64,000 nt of DNA. It comes from JAJPKK01 sp963802745. GTDB lineage: Bacteria > Pseudomonadota > Alphaproteobacteria > Rhizobiales > Xanthobacteraceae. Shown here in pieces: positions 56,149-64,000 of the stretch (position 1 is the stretch's first letter; each line of letters opens with the position of its first letter). The stretch covers positions 87,892 through 151,891 of the forward strand of contig CAWDKL010000005.1 in the NCBI GenBank assembly GCA_963802745.1. Direction: 5' to 3'. Made by a program: the position numbers and the translations under genes. The notes beneath the pieces were generated by a model, which was given only the letters and a program-made list of their open reading frames with translations, made no database searches and was not told the origin of the DNA.

Positions 56149-56980
56149 GCAAACCGGCATTCAAGCGCATGGTCCTGGGAATGCACCATGAGGCGCCCGA
56201 CGCGGAATCGCTGCGGAAGGTCGCCGAACTTGCCGCCATTCTCAATGTGCCTCTGCTCGGATTATGCGCCGAAGATCCGGGGCTGATCGGTGTTGCTGCG
56301 CTGCCGTTCGTGCGCGAATTGCGGACGCTGGGGGGTGGCTGGCGCGCGCTCGACGCCGACCAACTGCGGCGGGACGTGAAGCTCGCGACCGAGCACCTGG
56401 AACGCCGGTTTGCCAAAGCTGTGCGGGATCTGGCGATCGATGCGAGCTTCCGCGTGGTCGAAGGCTCGCCCTCCCACATGATCACCACGATCTCGGAGGC
56501 GGGCGACATTGTGGTCGTCGCCGAATCCGCCAACCCCGTGGAGCGGGCGACGCATCAGTCCGCGGCGCTGATCGAGGCCGCGTTCCAGTCGGAGGCCGCC
56601 GTGTTGTTGCTTCCGCACCGCATCGCACGGCGGGTAGGGCCGATCGTCGCCGTCGCCGCGGCGGCAGGTGATCCCGCGATCCGTGCCGCGGCCGGCATCG
56701 CGGCCGCGGTCGGCGAAAAACTCATACTGGTCGCCTCCGATCATGCGGTGCATGATTGGTCAGCCCAAGGCGAGCTCAGCGCGGCTGACCTCGCGGTCGA
56801 ACGCCTGGAGCCGAAAATCGTGCATCTAGCCGATGCATCCGGGAATTTGTTCGGCGCTCGGCGCATGTCTCCGAGCGCCTGGTGGTGATGACGCGCGGCG
56901 CCTTCGACGCTGCCGTGCCCGCCATGGTGGCGGCGATTCGGCATATCCCGGTGCTCATCGTCGAGCTGCCGCATGAATAG
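56145..56980 (+). pseudogene. Universal stress protein (UspA) family, frameshifted near its end
   Basis: About 278 codons. N-terminal domain: KRMVLGMHHEAPDAESLRKVAELA, then FRVVEGSPSHMITTISEAGDIVVVAE. The second half has GPIVAVAAAAGDPAIRAAAGIA. Near 56855 the frame shifts: adding one G to CTCGGCGC restores ARAHVSERLVVMTRGAF and the terminal IRHIPVLIVELPHE. Read as it stands, the protein ends 31 codons early at 56888. It overlaps the hydrolase start by eight bases, consistent with one operon. UspA proteins bind ATP or act as stress-survival factors. Confidence 0.8.
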
Positions 56981-57641
56981 CCGCGATATCGATATTCCAC
57001 CGCTTGGGCTCGCCGGCACGTTATGCGTGCCGCAGTCGCCGCTGGGCCTCGTGGTCTTTGTGCACGGAAGCGGGTCGAGCCGGCTCAGTCCGCGCAATGT
57101 CGCCGTTGCCGATGCGCTGAACGCCCGCGGAATGGCAACATTGCTGTTCGATCTCTTGACCATGCAAGAAGAGGCGGATCGCGCCAACGTGTTCGACATT
57201 CCGCTGCTTGCTGGGCGCCTCGTCGATGTGGTGCGATGGGTGGACGACCAGCCGATCGCGCATGCGCTTCCACTCGGTTTGTTCGGCGCAAGCACGGGAG
57301 CGGCCGCCGCGATCGTGGCGGCGGCCATGCTCGGCGATCGTATCGGCGCCATCGTGTCGCGCGGCGGCCGGCCGGACCTTGCCGCGGCAGCGCTCGATCG
57401 CGTGCGCGCGCCGACGCTGCTGATCGTCGGTGGGGCCGATTATGGAGTCATCGAGCTGAACGAACGGGCATTCGCGCGCCTCAAGGGCGACAAGGCCATC
57501 GAAATCGTTCCCGGCGCCACCCATCTGTTTCCCGAGCCGGGCGCGATCGAGGCCGTCATCGATCATGCGGCGCGATGGTTCGAGCGCTATCTGGCAAGCG
57601 GTCGGCCCGCCTCGCCGGCCGGTTCGTCATCGATAAAATAG
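56973..57641 (+). CDS. Alpha/beta hydrolase (dienelactone-hydrolase-like)
   Basis: 222 residues. FVHGSGSSRLSPRN is the oxyanion region, LGLFGASTGAAAAI carries the nucleophile Ser in GxSxG, LLIVGGADYGVI supplies the acid, and PGATHLFPEPGAIE the catalytic His. Cytoplasmic, substrate unknown. It precedes the phosphoribosyltransferase by 10 bp; the same two domains occur fused in the mycobacterial DosR-regulon protein Rv0571c. Confidence 0.88.
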   Translation: MNSRDIDIPPLGLAGTLCVPQSPLGLVVFVHGSGSSRLSPRNVAVADALNARGMATLLFDLLTMQEEADRANVFDIPLLAGRLVDVVRWVDDQPIAHALPLGLFGASTGAAAAIVAAAMLGDRIGAIVSRGGRPDLAAAALDRVRAPTLLIVGGADYGVIELNERAFARLKGDKAIEIVPGATHLFPEPGAIEAVIDHAARWFERYLASGRPASPAGSSSIK

Positions 57642-57651
57642 AGGCGTCGTC

Positions 57652-58317
57652 ATGGCATTCAGGGACCGGGCAGAGGCAGGCCGCATGCTTGCTGCGGCGT
57701 TGCAAAAATACCGAGGGCATAAGGTCGTGGTTTTGGCGCTGCCGCGCGGCGGCGTGCCGGTCGCCGCCGAAATCGCCGCTGCGCTCGACGCTCCCCTCGA
57801 CCTTATCCTGGTTCGAAAAATCGGCGTGCCGACGCAGCCGGAACTCGCCATGGGCGCGGTCGTCGACGGCACCGACCCGCACGTGGTGCGCAACGACGAC
57901 GTGATCGACCTGACCGGAGTTAGCGAAGCGGAATTCGCAGCCGTCTGCGACCGCGAGTTACTGGAGATCGAACGCCGGCGACAAGTATACCTCGGAAACC
58001 GGGCCCGCGCCAAAGTTGCCGGATGTGTGGTCATCATGGTCGATGACGGCATCGCAACCGGCGCCACCATCCGCGCTGCATTGCAATCCGTGCGGCCGCG
58101 CGGCCCGAAGCGGTTGGTCCTCGCCGTTCCGGTGGCGCCGACCAGCACGCTCAACGAATTGGTGGACGAAGCCGACGAGATCGTGTGCCTTGAGAACCAT
58201 GAAACTTTTGGCGCGATCGGCCTCTATTATCGAGATTTCCGCCAATTGGACGATCAGGACGTCATCGACATCCTTTCCCGGTTCCCGAGCGAACCCGCTG
58301 TCGAACTATCGCGCTGA
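57652..58317 (+). CDS. Phosphoribosyltransferase
   Basis: 221 residues of the type I PRTase fold. It starts FRDRAEAGRMLAAALQKYRGHKVVVLALPRGGVPVAAEIA, includes LDLILVRKIGVPTQPELAMGAV, and the PRPP loop VIMVDDGIATGATIRAAL. The flexible hood is longer than in adenine PRTases. The base substrate is not evident; stand-alone relatives are annotated only as phosphoribosyltransferases. It ends the stress island and converges on trmD. Its PRPP could come from the Prs paralogue at 45017. Confidence 0.88.
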   Translation: MAFRDRAEAGRMLAAALQKYRGHKVVVLALPRGGVPVAAEIAAALDAPLDLILVRKIGVPTQPELAMGAVVDGTDPHVVRNDDVIDLTGVSEAEFAAVCDRELLEIERRRQVYLGNRARAKVAGCVVIMVDDGIATGATIRAALQSVRPRGPKRLVLAVPVAPTSTLNELVDEADEIVCLENHETFGAIGLYYRDFRQLDDQDVIDILSRFPSEPAVELSR

Positions 58318-58347
58318 GCATATGCACATAAGTTTGGCACAAGACGC

Positions 58348-59046
58348 TCACGCACCTTGCCTGCGCTGCAAATACCTTTCCCATAAATCGGGCCGTCGCT
58401 CTCGCGTCAGCCGCTCCGCCTCGGCGCGCCGCCAGGCATCGACCTTGGCGTGATCGCCGCCGACCAGCACGTCCGGGATGGCGCGCTCCTCCCACACCGC
58501 AGGCCGGGTGAACTGCGGATATTCGATCAGGCCGGACGAAAAGCTTTCCTCTGTCGCGGAACTTGCTTTTCCCATCACGCCGGGGAGCAGGCGCACGCAG
58601 GCATCGATCAGCACCATGGCGGCGAGTTCGCCGCCCGAGAGCACATAATCACCGATCGATGTTTCGATGAGGTTGCGCCCCGCGATCACCCGCTCGTCCA
58701 CGCCCTCGAAGCGGCCGCATATCGCCACGATCCCGCCCCCTCCGGCCAGTTCGCGCACGCGTGCTTGCGTGAGCGGCGCGCCGCGGGGGGACAGCAGCAG
58801 ACGCGGGCGGTCATCGAACGCTGCCGCATCGATCGCGCGGGCCAGCACGTCGGGCTTCATGATCATGCCGGGGCCGCCGCCGGCCGGGGTGTCGTCCACG
58901 CTGCGGTGGCGGTCGATGGCAAAGTCGCGAATATCGACCAGGCTAAGCGACCATAGGCCCTTGGCCATCGCCTTGCCGGCGAGGCTCGCACCCACCGGCC
59001 CCGGAAACATATCCGGAAATAGGGTTAGCACCGTCGCGCGCCACAT
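58348..59046 (-). CDS. trmD: tRNA (guanine37-N1)-methyltransferase TrmD
   Basis: 232 residues, normal length. N-terminal trefoil-knot SPOUT domain: TVLTLFPDMFPG, DDTPAGGGPGMIMKPDVL, ICGRFEGVDERV and the SAM-binding IGDYVLSGGELAAMVLIDACVRLLPGV. The C-terminal domain includes YPQFTRPAVWEERAIPDVLVGGDHAKVD. It methylates G37 of tRNAs to prevent +1 frameshifting. It follows rimM by three bases. The rplS gene expected next in this group is absent; the convergent stress island lies there instead. Confidence 0.96.
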   Translation of the reverse strand: MWRATVLTLFPDMFPGPVGASLAGKAMAKGLWSLSLVDIRDFAIDRHRSVDDTPAGGGPGMIMKPDVLARAIDAAAFDDRPRLLLSPRGAPLTQARVRELAGGGGIVAICGRFEGVDERVIAGRNLIETSIGDYVLSGGELAAMVLIDACVRLLPGVMGKASSATEESFSSGLIEYPQFTRPAVWEERAIPDVLVGGDHAKVDAWRRAEAERLTRERRPDLWERYLQRRQGA

Positions 59047-59049
59047 GCG

Positions 59050-59643
59050 TTACCGGCCGGTTTGTTTCTCTCTACCCGGAAAGCCACCGGGCTGCGCCGG
59101 AGCCGCGGCGGAGTTGCCGGCATCGGAGTCCGGCGGCATGTCAACGACGATTCGCCCCGCCGGGATGTCAACCACCGGCACCGCGGCGGCGGTGAACGGT
59201 ATCATGAAGGTATCGCCGCCGGACGGCGCGATTTCCAAAATATCGCCGGCGCCGAAATTATGCACCGCGACCACAGTGCCGAGGGCGCCGCCGTTCGCAT
59301 CGATCGCAGCGAGGTCGATCAGGTCGGCATGGTAGAACTCATCCGGTTCCGGGTCCGGCAGCCGCGAACGCGGCACATAGAGTTCGATGTTGCGCAGCCG
59401 TTCGGCGGTGGAACGGTCCGCCACGCCCTTGAGGCGGACAACGAAGCCATCCTTGGCGCTCCGCAGCGACTCGATCTCGAAACACGCCGTCCCGTCGGCG
59501 GTTTCCAGCGGGCCGTAGTTGGCGACCGCCTCCGGTTCGGCCGTGAACGGCCACAGCCTCACCTCGCCGCGGGTGCCATGCGCCGCACCGATCCGGGCGA
59601 CGCAGACGCGGTGCTTCTCCGGAGGCGACGCGGATCGGGCCAA
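59050..59643 (-). CDS. rimM: 16S rRNA processing protein RimM
   Basis: 197 residues. N-terminal RimM domain (VARIGAAHGTRGEVRLWPFT) and C-terminal PRC barrel (DEFYHADLIDLAAIDANG, LGTVVAVHNFGAGDILEI, FMIPFTAAAVPVVDIPAGRIVVD). It binds S19 and helps mature the 30S head. The Pro/Ala-rich tail after about 170 is nonessential-looking. It lies between rpsP and trmD in the conserved order. Confidence 0.95.
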   Translation of the reverse strand: MARSASPPEKHRVCVARIGAAHGTRGEVRLWPFTAEPEAVANYGPLETADGTACFEIESLRSAKDGFVVRLKGVADRSTAERLRNIELYVPRSRLPDPEPDEFYHADLIDLAAIDANGGALGTVVAVHNFGAGDILEIAPSGGDTFMIPFTAAAVPVVDIPAGRIVVDMPPDSDAGNSAAAPAQPGGFPGREKQTGR

Positions 59644-59650
59644 GCCGTAT

Positions 59651-60028
59651 TCAGGCCTTTGCGGCCGGCTTGGCGGCGGGTTTCGGCGCGGCGGCCGCCG
59701 CTTTGGCGCGGGCCTCGGCGAGGGCCTTGCGCTCCTTGCGGGGAAGCGCGCGCTCGGGATTGTTGCGCGCAGGGCGCTTGCGTACGCCCGCGGCGTCGAG
59801 GAAGCGCAGGATGCGATCGGACGGCGTTGCCCCCTTATCGAGCCAGGATTTGGCCTTCTCGATATCGAATTTCAGCCGGTCCGCATTATCTTTGGGCATG
59901 AGCGGATTGAAATAGCCGAGGCGCTCGATGAAGCGGCCGTCGCGCGGATAGCGGCTATCCGCCACCACGATATGATAGACGGGCCGCTTCTTGGTGCCGG
60001 CGCGCGCCATTCGGATTTTCAGAGACAT
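59651..60028 (-). CDS. rpsP: 30S ribosomal protein S16
   Basis: 125 residues: MSLKIRMARAGTKKRPVYHI, VADSRYPRDGRFIERLGYFNP and a Lys/Ala/Pro-rich tail (KAAAAAPKPAAKPAAKA) common in alphaproteobacteria. The start at 60028 gives the standard N-terminus; a GTG four codons earlier is possible. Confidence 0.97.
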   Translation of the reverse strand: MSLKIRMARAGTKKRPVYHIVVADSRYPRDGRFIERLGYFNPLMPKDNADRLKFDIEKAKSWLDKGATPSDRILRFLDAAGVRKRPARNNPERALPRKERKALAEARAKAAAAAPKPAAKPAAKA

Positions 60029-60106
60029 CTTTCCATTCACCTTTCACGCTGGAATTTCAGGGTTTGGTTTTTCATCAGGCGTCAGTTGTTCACGGGTCGC
60101 CGGTCG

Positions 60107-61699
60107 TCATTTCTTTTTGCCGAACCCCGGAAACCCGCCGAGTCCGGGCAGGCCCGGCCCCCTGGGTTTGCCGAGCCCCGGCAGACCGCCGGGCATGCCG
60201 GAGAAATTCGGCGGCAATCCCGGCATTCCGGGCGGCAAACCGCTCGGCGCTCCCGGCGGCATGCCCGGTGGCATACCGGGCGGCATGCCCGGCGGCAGTC
60301 CACCCGGCATATTCTCCGCGAGCTTGGCCATATCGGCCGCGCTCGGCATACCGCCGCCCATGCCGAAGGCATTGGCGAGGCCGGCCAGCGGACCGCGCTT
60401 GGCGCTCCCCATGGCCTTCATCATGTCGGCCATGCCGCGGTGCATTTTGATGAGCTTGTTGATCTCTTCGACCTTGGTGCCGGAGCCGGCCGCGATGCGC
60501 TTCTTGCGGCTCGCCTTGAGGACGTCCGGATGGCGCCGCTCCTGCGGCGTCATCGACTGGATGATGGCGACCTGGCGCTTGAGGATTTTCTCGTCGAGAT
60601 TTGACGCGGCGATTTGACTCTTGAGCTTGGCGATCCCCGGCAGCATGCCCATCACCCCGCCGATGCCGCCCATCTTCTGCATCTGCTCGAGCTGGTCGCG
60701 CAGGTCGTTGAGGTCGAACGCGCCCTTGCGCATCCGCTCGGCGGTGCGCATCGCCTTTTCGGCGTCGATGGTGGCGGCGGCCTTCTCGACCAGCGACACG
60801 ATATCGCCCATGCCGAGAATGCGGTCGGCGATGCGGGAGGGATGAAAATCCTCCAGTGCATCGAGCTTTTCCCCGGTGCCCATCAGCTTGATCGGCTTGC
60901 CGGTGACCGCGCGCATCGACAGTGCGGCGCCGCCGCGGCCGTCGCCGTCCACCCGCGTCAGCACGATGCCGGTGAGACCGACCCGCTGATCGAACGCGCG
61001 GGCGAGATTGACCGCGTCCTGGCCGGTCAGGCTGTCGGCCACCAGCAGCACTTCGTGCGGATTGACGGCAGCCTTCACGGCCGCGGCCTCCGCCATCATG
61101 GCTTCGTCGAGCGTGGTGCGGCCGGCGGTGTCGAGGATTACCACGTCGTAGCCGCCGAGCCGGCCGGCCTCGAGCGCGCGCCGTGCGATCTGCACCGGCA
61201 TCTGTCCGGCGACGATGGGCAAGGTGGCGACATCGATCTGCTGGCCCAGTACCGCCAGCTGTTCCATGGCGGCCGGGCGATAGATGTCGAGCGACGCCAT
61301 CAAAATCTTGCGCCGCATGGTGTCGTTGAGGCGCCGGGCGATCTTGGCGGCGGTCGTGGTCTTGCCGGAGCCCTGCAGGCCGACCATCATGATCGGGACC
61401 GGCGCCGGAGCATTGAGATCAATCGGGTCGGCGGTCGCGCCAAGCGTCTCTACCAGCTGGTCGTGAACGATCTTCACCACCATCTGGCCGGGCGTGACCG
61501 ACTTCACCACCTCGACGCCGACCGCGCGCTCGCGCAGCTTGTCGACGAACTGGTTGACCACATCAAGGGCGACGTCGGCCTCCAAGAGCGCGCGCCGCAC
61601 TTCCCGCGCCGCCGCGTCCACATCGCCGGCCGTCAGCGCGCCGCGCCGCGTCAGCCGGTCGAGAATGCCGGAGAGCTTGTCGGACAGGCCTTCGAACAT
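60107..61699 (-). CDS. ffh: Signal recognition particle protein Ffh (SRP54)
   Basis: 530 residues. N domain (FEGLSDKLSGILDRLTRRG), G domain with the GTPase P-loop VGLQGSGKTTTAAKIA, DTAGRTTLDEAMM, TRVDGDGRGGAAL, and the Met-rich M domain (FDLNDLRDQLEQMQKMGGIGG, and SMTPQERRHPDVLKASRKKRIA). The C-terminal 70 residues are a Gly/Pro/Met repeat (PPGM units), longer than usual. It targets membrane proteins co-translationally with 4.5S RNA. The start at 61699 gives the usual MFEGLSD beginning. It is first in the ffh-rpsP-rimM-trmD order. Confidence 0.97.
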   Translation of the reverse strand: MFEGLSDKLSGILDRLTRRGALTAGDVDAAAREVRRALLEADVALDVVNQFVDKLRERAVGVEVVKSVTPGQMVVKIVHDQLVETLGATADPIDLNAPAPVPIMMVGLQGSGKTTTAAKIARRLNDTMRRKILMASLDIYRPAAMEQLAVLGQQIDVATLPIVAGQMPVQIARRALEAGRLGGYDVVILDTAGRTTLDEAMMAEAAAVKAAVNPHEVLLVADSLTGQDAVNLARAFDQRVGLTGIVLTRVDGDGRGGAALSMRAVTGKPIKLMGTGEKLDALEDFHPSRIADRILGMGDIVSLVEKAAATIDAEKAMRTAERMRKGAFDLNDLRDQLEQMQKMGGIGGVMGMLPGIAKLKSQIAASNLDEKILKRQVAIIQSMTPQERRHPDVLKASRKKRIAAGSGTKVEEINKLIKMHRGMADMMKAMGSAKRGPLAGLANAFGMGGGMPSAADMAKLAENMPGGLPPGMPPGMPPGMPPGAPSGLPPGMPGLPPNFSGMPGGLPGLGKPRGPGLPGLGGFPGFGKKK

Positions 61700-61909
61700 C
61701 GATAAACACCAATAGCGCCCGAGGGCGCATAGCGCTGTCGGGCGTTGGCCGCAGGCCTCGGGGCCGAGCGGCGGGTCAGGTACGGCTCTTGTCGAGAGCA
61801 GCGCAGACTTAGGGCCGCCGGGGTGTAAAGTCAACCGGCGCGGACCCGCCGCGACTCGTGAGAGTTCGGGGACGAAGGATCACAGGTAACAATCGAAACA
61901 AAATGCAGA

Positions 61910-62220
61910 TTACCACACCATCTTTACCCCAAAGCGAACGAACGCAGGATCATTGGTGACAATCGATAGGTTCTCGATCAGGGCTTGCGCCGCAAGCATG
62001 CGGTCGAACGGGTCCTTATGAGCCTCGGCCATGCGCCCGGCGAGACGCCCATGCTCGATGGTGATCGCAAGCGGCTCGAAATGGTTGCGCTGCAAAAAGC
62101 CACTGAAATCCTCGCACAGCGGCGGGGGCGATCTTGCCGTTGTGCAAATTAGGCCGTCGGTCCATCCTTGCGCGCCAAGCGGAGAACTCCCCGGACGCGT
62201 GAACCTCGCCAAAGCGGAAC
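61910..62220 (-). pseudogene. PIN-domain (VapC-like) toxin relic
   Basis: The last 65 or so residues are clearly the C-terminal half of a PIN ribonuclease: FEPLAITIEHGRLAG, then HKDPFDRMLAAQALIENLSIVTNDPAFVRFGV with the conserved acidic cluster. Upstream, the N-terminal strand with the first catalytic Asp is not found in frame; a neighbouring frame has only weak matches. No antitoxin gene is visible. It is most likely a decayed toxin gene. Confidence 0.65.
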
Positions 62221-62262
62221 GCTGCGTCTGACGTGTTCGGAACGAAGCATCGGAGTGTGGAC

Positions 62263-62817
62263 ATGAATTGCAGACCAGCAATTTTGGTATTGGCCGCGGT
62301 GTTGTTCCCTGGCGTCATCGGCTGTGATTTTGCCCAAGCTGCCGGACGCAGAGCGGGAACCGGTGGCGTTCCCAACCTTGACGTCAGGCCAAGCTGCCGT
62401 GAGTCCACGATTTCCGATTGTCTCACGATGGAGCAAACCGCGCGCGAGGCGCTTATTAAGGAATGGCCAAGCTATTCGGCCCAGGACAAGGCGCGATGCG
62501 CCACGGAAGCACAATATTCCGGCCCGCCAAGCTATGTCGAGTGGCTGACCTGCCTTGAGATCAATGCCCATGTACGGAACACACCTCTCGAAAGCGGGAC
62601 GGGCAGCGACACCAGCTCAGCAATGCATGGCGGAACATCCGCCGCGCATCGCTCCCGCCGGCTCAGCATGCATCGGCACGTTCCGGGACCGCAACAGCTG
62701 ATTGTCTATCATAGTTGCAACGATAGTTCAGTGTCCTGGATCGTCGGCGCATGCCCACTCTGTGTACCTTTTTGGGCTTTGGCCACAGAAGATCGGTATT
62801 GTGTCAAAGACAGATGA
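62263..62817 (+). CDS. Exported Cys-rich hypothetical protein, possible lipoprotein
   Basis: 184 residues. The signal sequence (MNCRPAILVLAAVLFPGVIG) ends in a lipobox-like VIGC, so it may be lipid-anchored. The mature region has PSCRESTISDCLTMEQTAREAL and ATEAQYSGPPSYVEWLTCLE, with paired Cys spacing. The last 80 residues are less ordered and rich in His and Ser. A conserved-type hypothetical; no function assigned. The ATG at 62263 follows CGGAGTGTGGAC. Confidence 0.65.
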   Translation: MNCRPAILVLAAVLFPGVIGCDFAQAAGRRAGTGGVPNLDVRPSCRESTISDCLTMEQTAREALIKEWPSYSAQDKARCATEAQYSGPPSYVEWLTCLEINAHVRNTPLESGTGSDTSSAMHGGTSAAHRSRRLSMHRHVPGPQQLIVYHSCNDSSVSWIVGACPLCVPFWALATEDRYCVKDR

Positions 62818-63016
62818 ACCGTGCGGCATCGTGGTTGTTGCGATGCGGCAGACCGGCGGTCCGATTGCAGTGCCTTGCCGTCCGCCGCTGACGACATTGA
62901 CCGCCGATCCCGGATAGACTTATCAGGTGATGAGGTAACGCGTGAGAAGGTGCATCCGGCGTACCGCGCCTGGTGTCTCCAGGCGGGAAAGCACGAAACC
63001 AAAAGGGAGGTCTGTT

Positions 63017-63472
63017 ATGACGGCGAAATTCGCTTGGGCTATCGGGACTGGTCTCTTGGGCTTGGCGGCGCTGATGCCGGCGGCGCAGAGCGCCGAAGAG
63101 GGGCAAAAGTCCAAGCCGCTCATGATCAACCGGCTCTATACGGGTCCGGACGGGCTGAGCCATGTCGAGGAAATCGAGGCGAAGTTCGCGCCGGGCGGCG
63201 AAACCGGCGCCTATAAGCTGATGGCCAATGCCGGCGCCGAGCTGCGGCGCGCGGCGCCCGGACGTGTCGCCGACTGGCATACCGCTCCGCGTCGCCAATA
63301 TGTGATCACGCTGAGCGGCCACGGCGAATTGGAAGTGGCCGGCGGCAAGAAGATCCAGGTCGGTCCCGGCAGCATCAACCTGGTCGAGGACGTGACCGGC
63401 AAGGGCCATATCACCCGCACGGTGGGCAATGAGGATCGGGTGACGATTCAGGTGCCGCTGGTAGATCGGTAG
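63017..63472 (+). CDS. Exported cupin-fold protein
   Basis: 151 residues. Signal peptide to about residue 25 (GLLGLAALMPAAQSA). The remainder is a single cupin barrel: WHTAPRRQYVITLSGHGELEVAGGKK and GPGSINLVEDVTGKGHITR. The HxH-type metal site is reduced (WHTAPRRQ), so metal binding is uncertain. The start has AAAAGGGAGGT just upstream. Role unknown. Confidence 0.8.
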   Translation: MTAKFAWAIGTGLLGLAALMPAAQSAEEGQKSKPLMINRLYTGPDGLSHVEEIEAKFAPGGETGAYKLMANAGAELRRAAPGRVADWHTAPRRQYVITLSGHGELEVAGGKKIQVGPGSINLVEDVTGKGHITRTVGNEDRVTIQVPLVDR

Positions 63473-63604
63473 GCGGCGCGACCGCGGCCGGAAGGCATCG
63501 GATTTCGCAAGGCGAAATCCGATGCGGGTCGCTGCCGTATCCGAAACGGCGACGCAAAGCCGGAAATCCGGGGCCGGCTGTTCCAACGGGAGCACGCACG
63601 GAAG

Positions 63605-64000
63605 TTGAATATCATCAATAACTCAGATCCTCAGCTGCCCGGACCGGCGGCTGCCTTGCCGGCCAAACCGGTGCTCGACACCGTGACGGAACATGCGGCG
63701 CGCGCCTTCATGCGTCGCCTCGAAGGCAAGTATCCGGCGATCGCAGGGCTGTTATTCGGCAGCCGCGCCCGCGGCGACCATAGGGCGGACAGTGACGCCG
63801 ACATCGCTGTCATCCTGCAAGGCGAGCGCGGCGACCGGTTTGCGGCAGTCATCGACATGGCTGGTATTGCGGTCGATGTCTTGCAGGAAACCGGTATCCT
63901 TGTTCAAGCCCTGCCGCTTTGGGAAAGCGAACTGAAACGGCCTGAGTTGTTCAGCAATCCCTCACTGATCGAGAAGATCAAGCGCGAGGGGCTGCGGCTG
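63605..64000 (+). CDS. Nucleotidyltransferase (MNT type), N-terminal part, cut by window edge
   Basis: The frame runs off the right end. It contains the polymerase-beta fold signature: LLFGSRARGDHRADSDADIAVI with the GSR and two catalytic Asp residues, then VDVLQETGILVQALPLWE. Small proteins of this type often pair with a HEPN gene as a toxin-antitoxin module; the next gene is outside the window. The start is uncertain: TTG at 63605 is the furthest upstream option and lacks a strong ribosome-binding site. Confidence 0.75.
   Translation, partial: MNIINNSDPQLPGPAAALPAKPVLDTVTEHAARAFMRRLEGKYPAIAGLLFGSRARGDHRADSDADIAVILQGERGDRFAAVIDMAGIAVDVLQETGILVQALPLWESELKRPELFSNPSLIEKIKREGLRL

Noticed and set aside
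1..64000. tRNA, rRNA or CRISPR features
   Set aside because: No cloverleaf-like, rRNA-like or regularly spaced repeat sequence was recognised by reading; a tRNAscan or CRISPR search was not possible.

Overview
The window looks like a chromosomal segment of an alphaproteobacterium of the order Hyphomicrobiales, most like Bradyrhizobium, Rhodopseudomonas or a related Xanthobacteraceae. This rests on high GC outside a few islands, the ffh-rpsP-rimM-trmD order, a type III ornithine decarboxylase with a long structured leader, PutA without a DNA-binding N-terminus, and several proteins that resemble families common in that group. No rRNA, tRNA, CRISPR array or phage module was recognised. At least eight conserved genes carry single-base indels that split them (putA, an outer-membrane barrel, an M3 peptidase, cobQ, an acyl-CoA ligase, an E1 alpha subunit, an amino-acid dehydrogenase, a universal stress protein). 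This points to a lightly polished assembly as much as to real gene decay.

Layout. 0-8 kb: the end of an amidohydrolase, two tandem NodB deacetylases, a cold-shock protein, small proteins, and an ABC-2 exporter operon with a NEW3-domain membrane protein. 8.1-14.2 kb: a lower-GC operon of multidomain signalling proteins, in order of transcription an S1-receiver-kinase, a receiver-GAF-kinase split by a probable frameshift, a lone receiver, and a membrane protein with no recognised family. 14.4-24 kb: putA, a solute-binding-protein relic, an outer-membrane barrel, an orphan heavy-metal RND pump and a ModA-like binding protein. 24.4-26.7 kb: an IS630-type element inserted at the edge of a dispersed repeat, then a lower-GC secreted protein. 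27-44 kb: housekeeping and catabolism, comprising a gamma-glutamyltransferase homologue, an M3 peptidase, ornithine decarboxylase, a flavin monooxygenase, cobO-cobQ, an acyl-CoA ligase, and an operon joining a branched-chain-type keto-acid dehydrogenase (E1a, E1b, E2) to a Leu/Glu-type dehydrogenase.

44.5-58.3 kb is a stress and dormancy island: DUF3775, a PRPP synthetase paralogue, an APH-like kinase, a nitroreductase, a triple-BON protein, an orphan GroEL, Hsp20, a Do-type protease, an HPF-cold-shock fusion, a Lon-family protease, UspA, an alpha/beta hydrolase and a phosphoribosyltransferase. Four FNR/FixK-type sites lie in its promoter regions. Three have a well-matched -10 hexamer at the spacing of an activated class II promoter, so the island is probably switched on by low oxygen. 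Its gene content recalls the mycobacterial DosR set.

58.3-61.7 kb holds trmD, rimM, rpsP and ffh. 61.9-64 kb holds a PIN-domain relic, two exported proteins and the start of a nucleotidyltransferase. A roughly 165-bp MITE-like repeat occurs in three full and two degenerate copies, and its TAGACC ends resemble those of the IS630 element.
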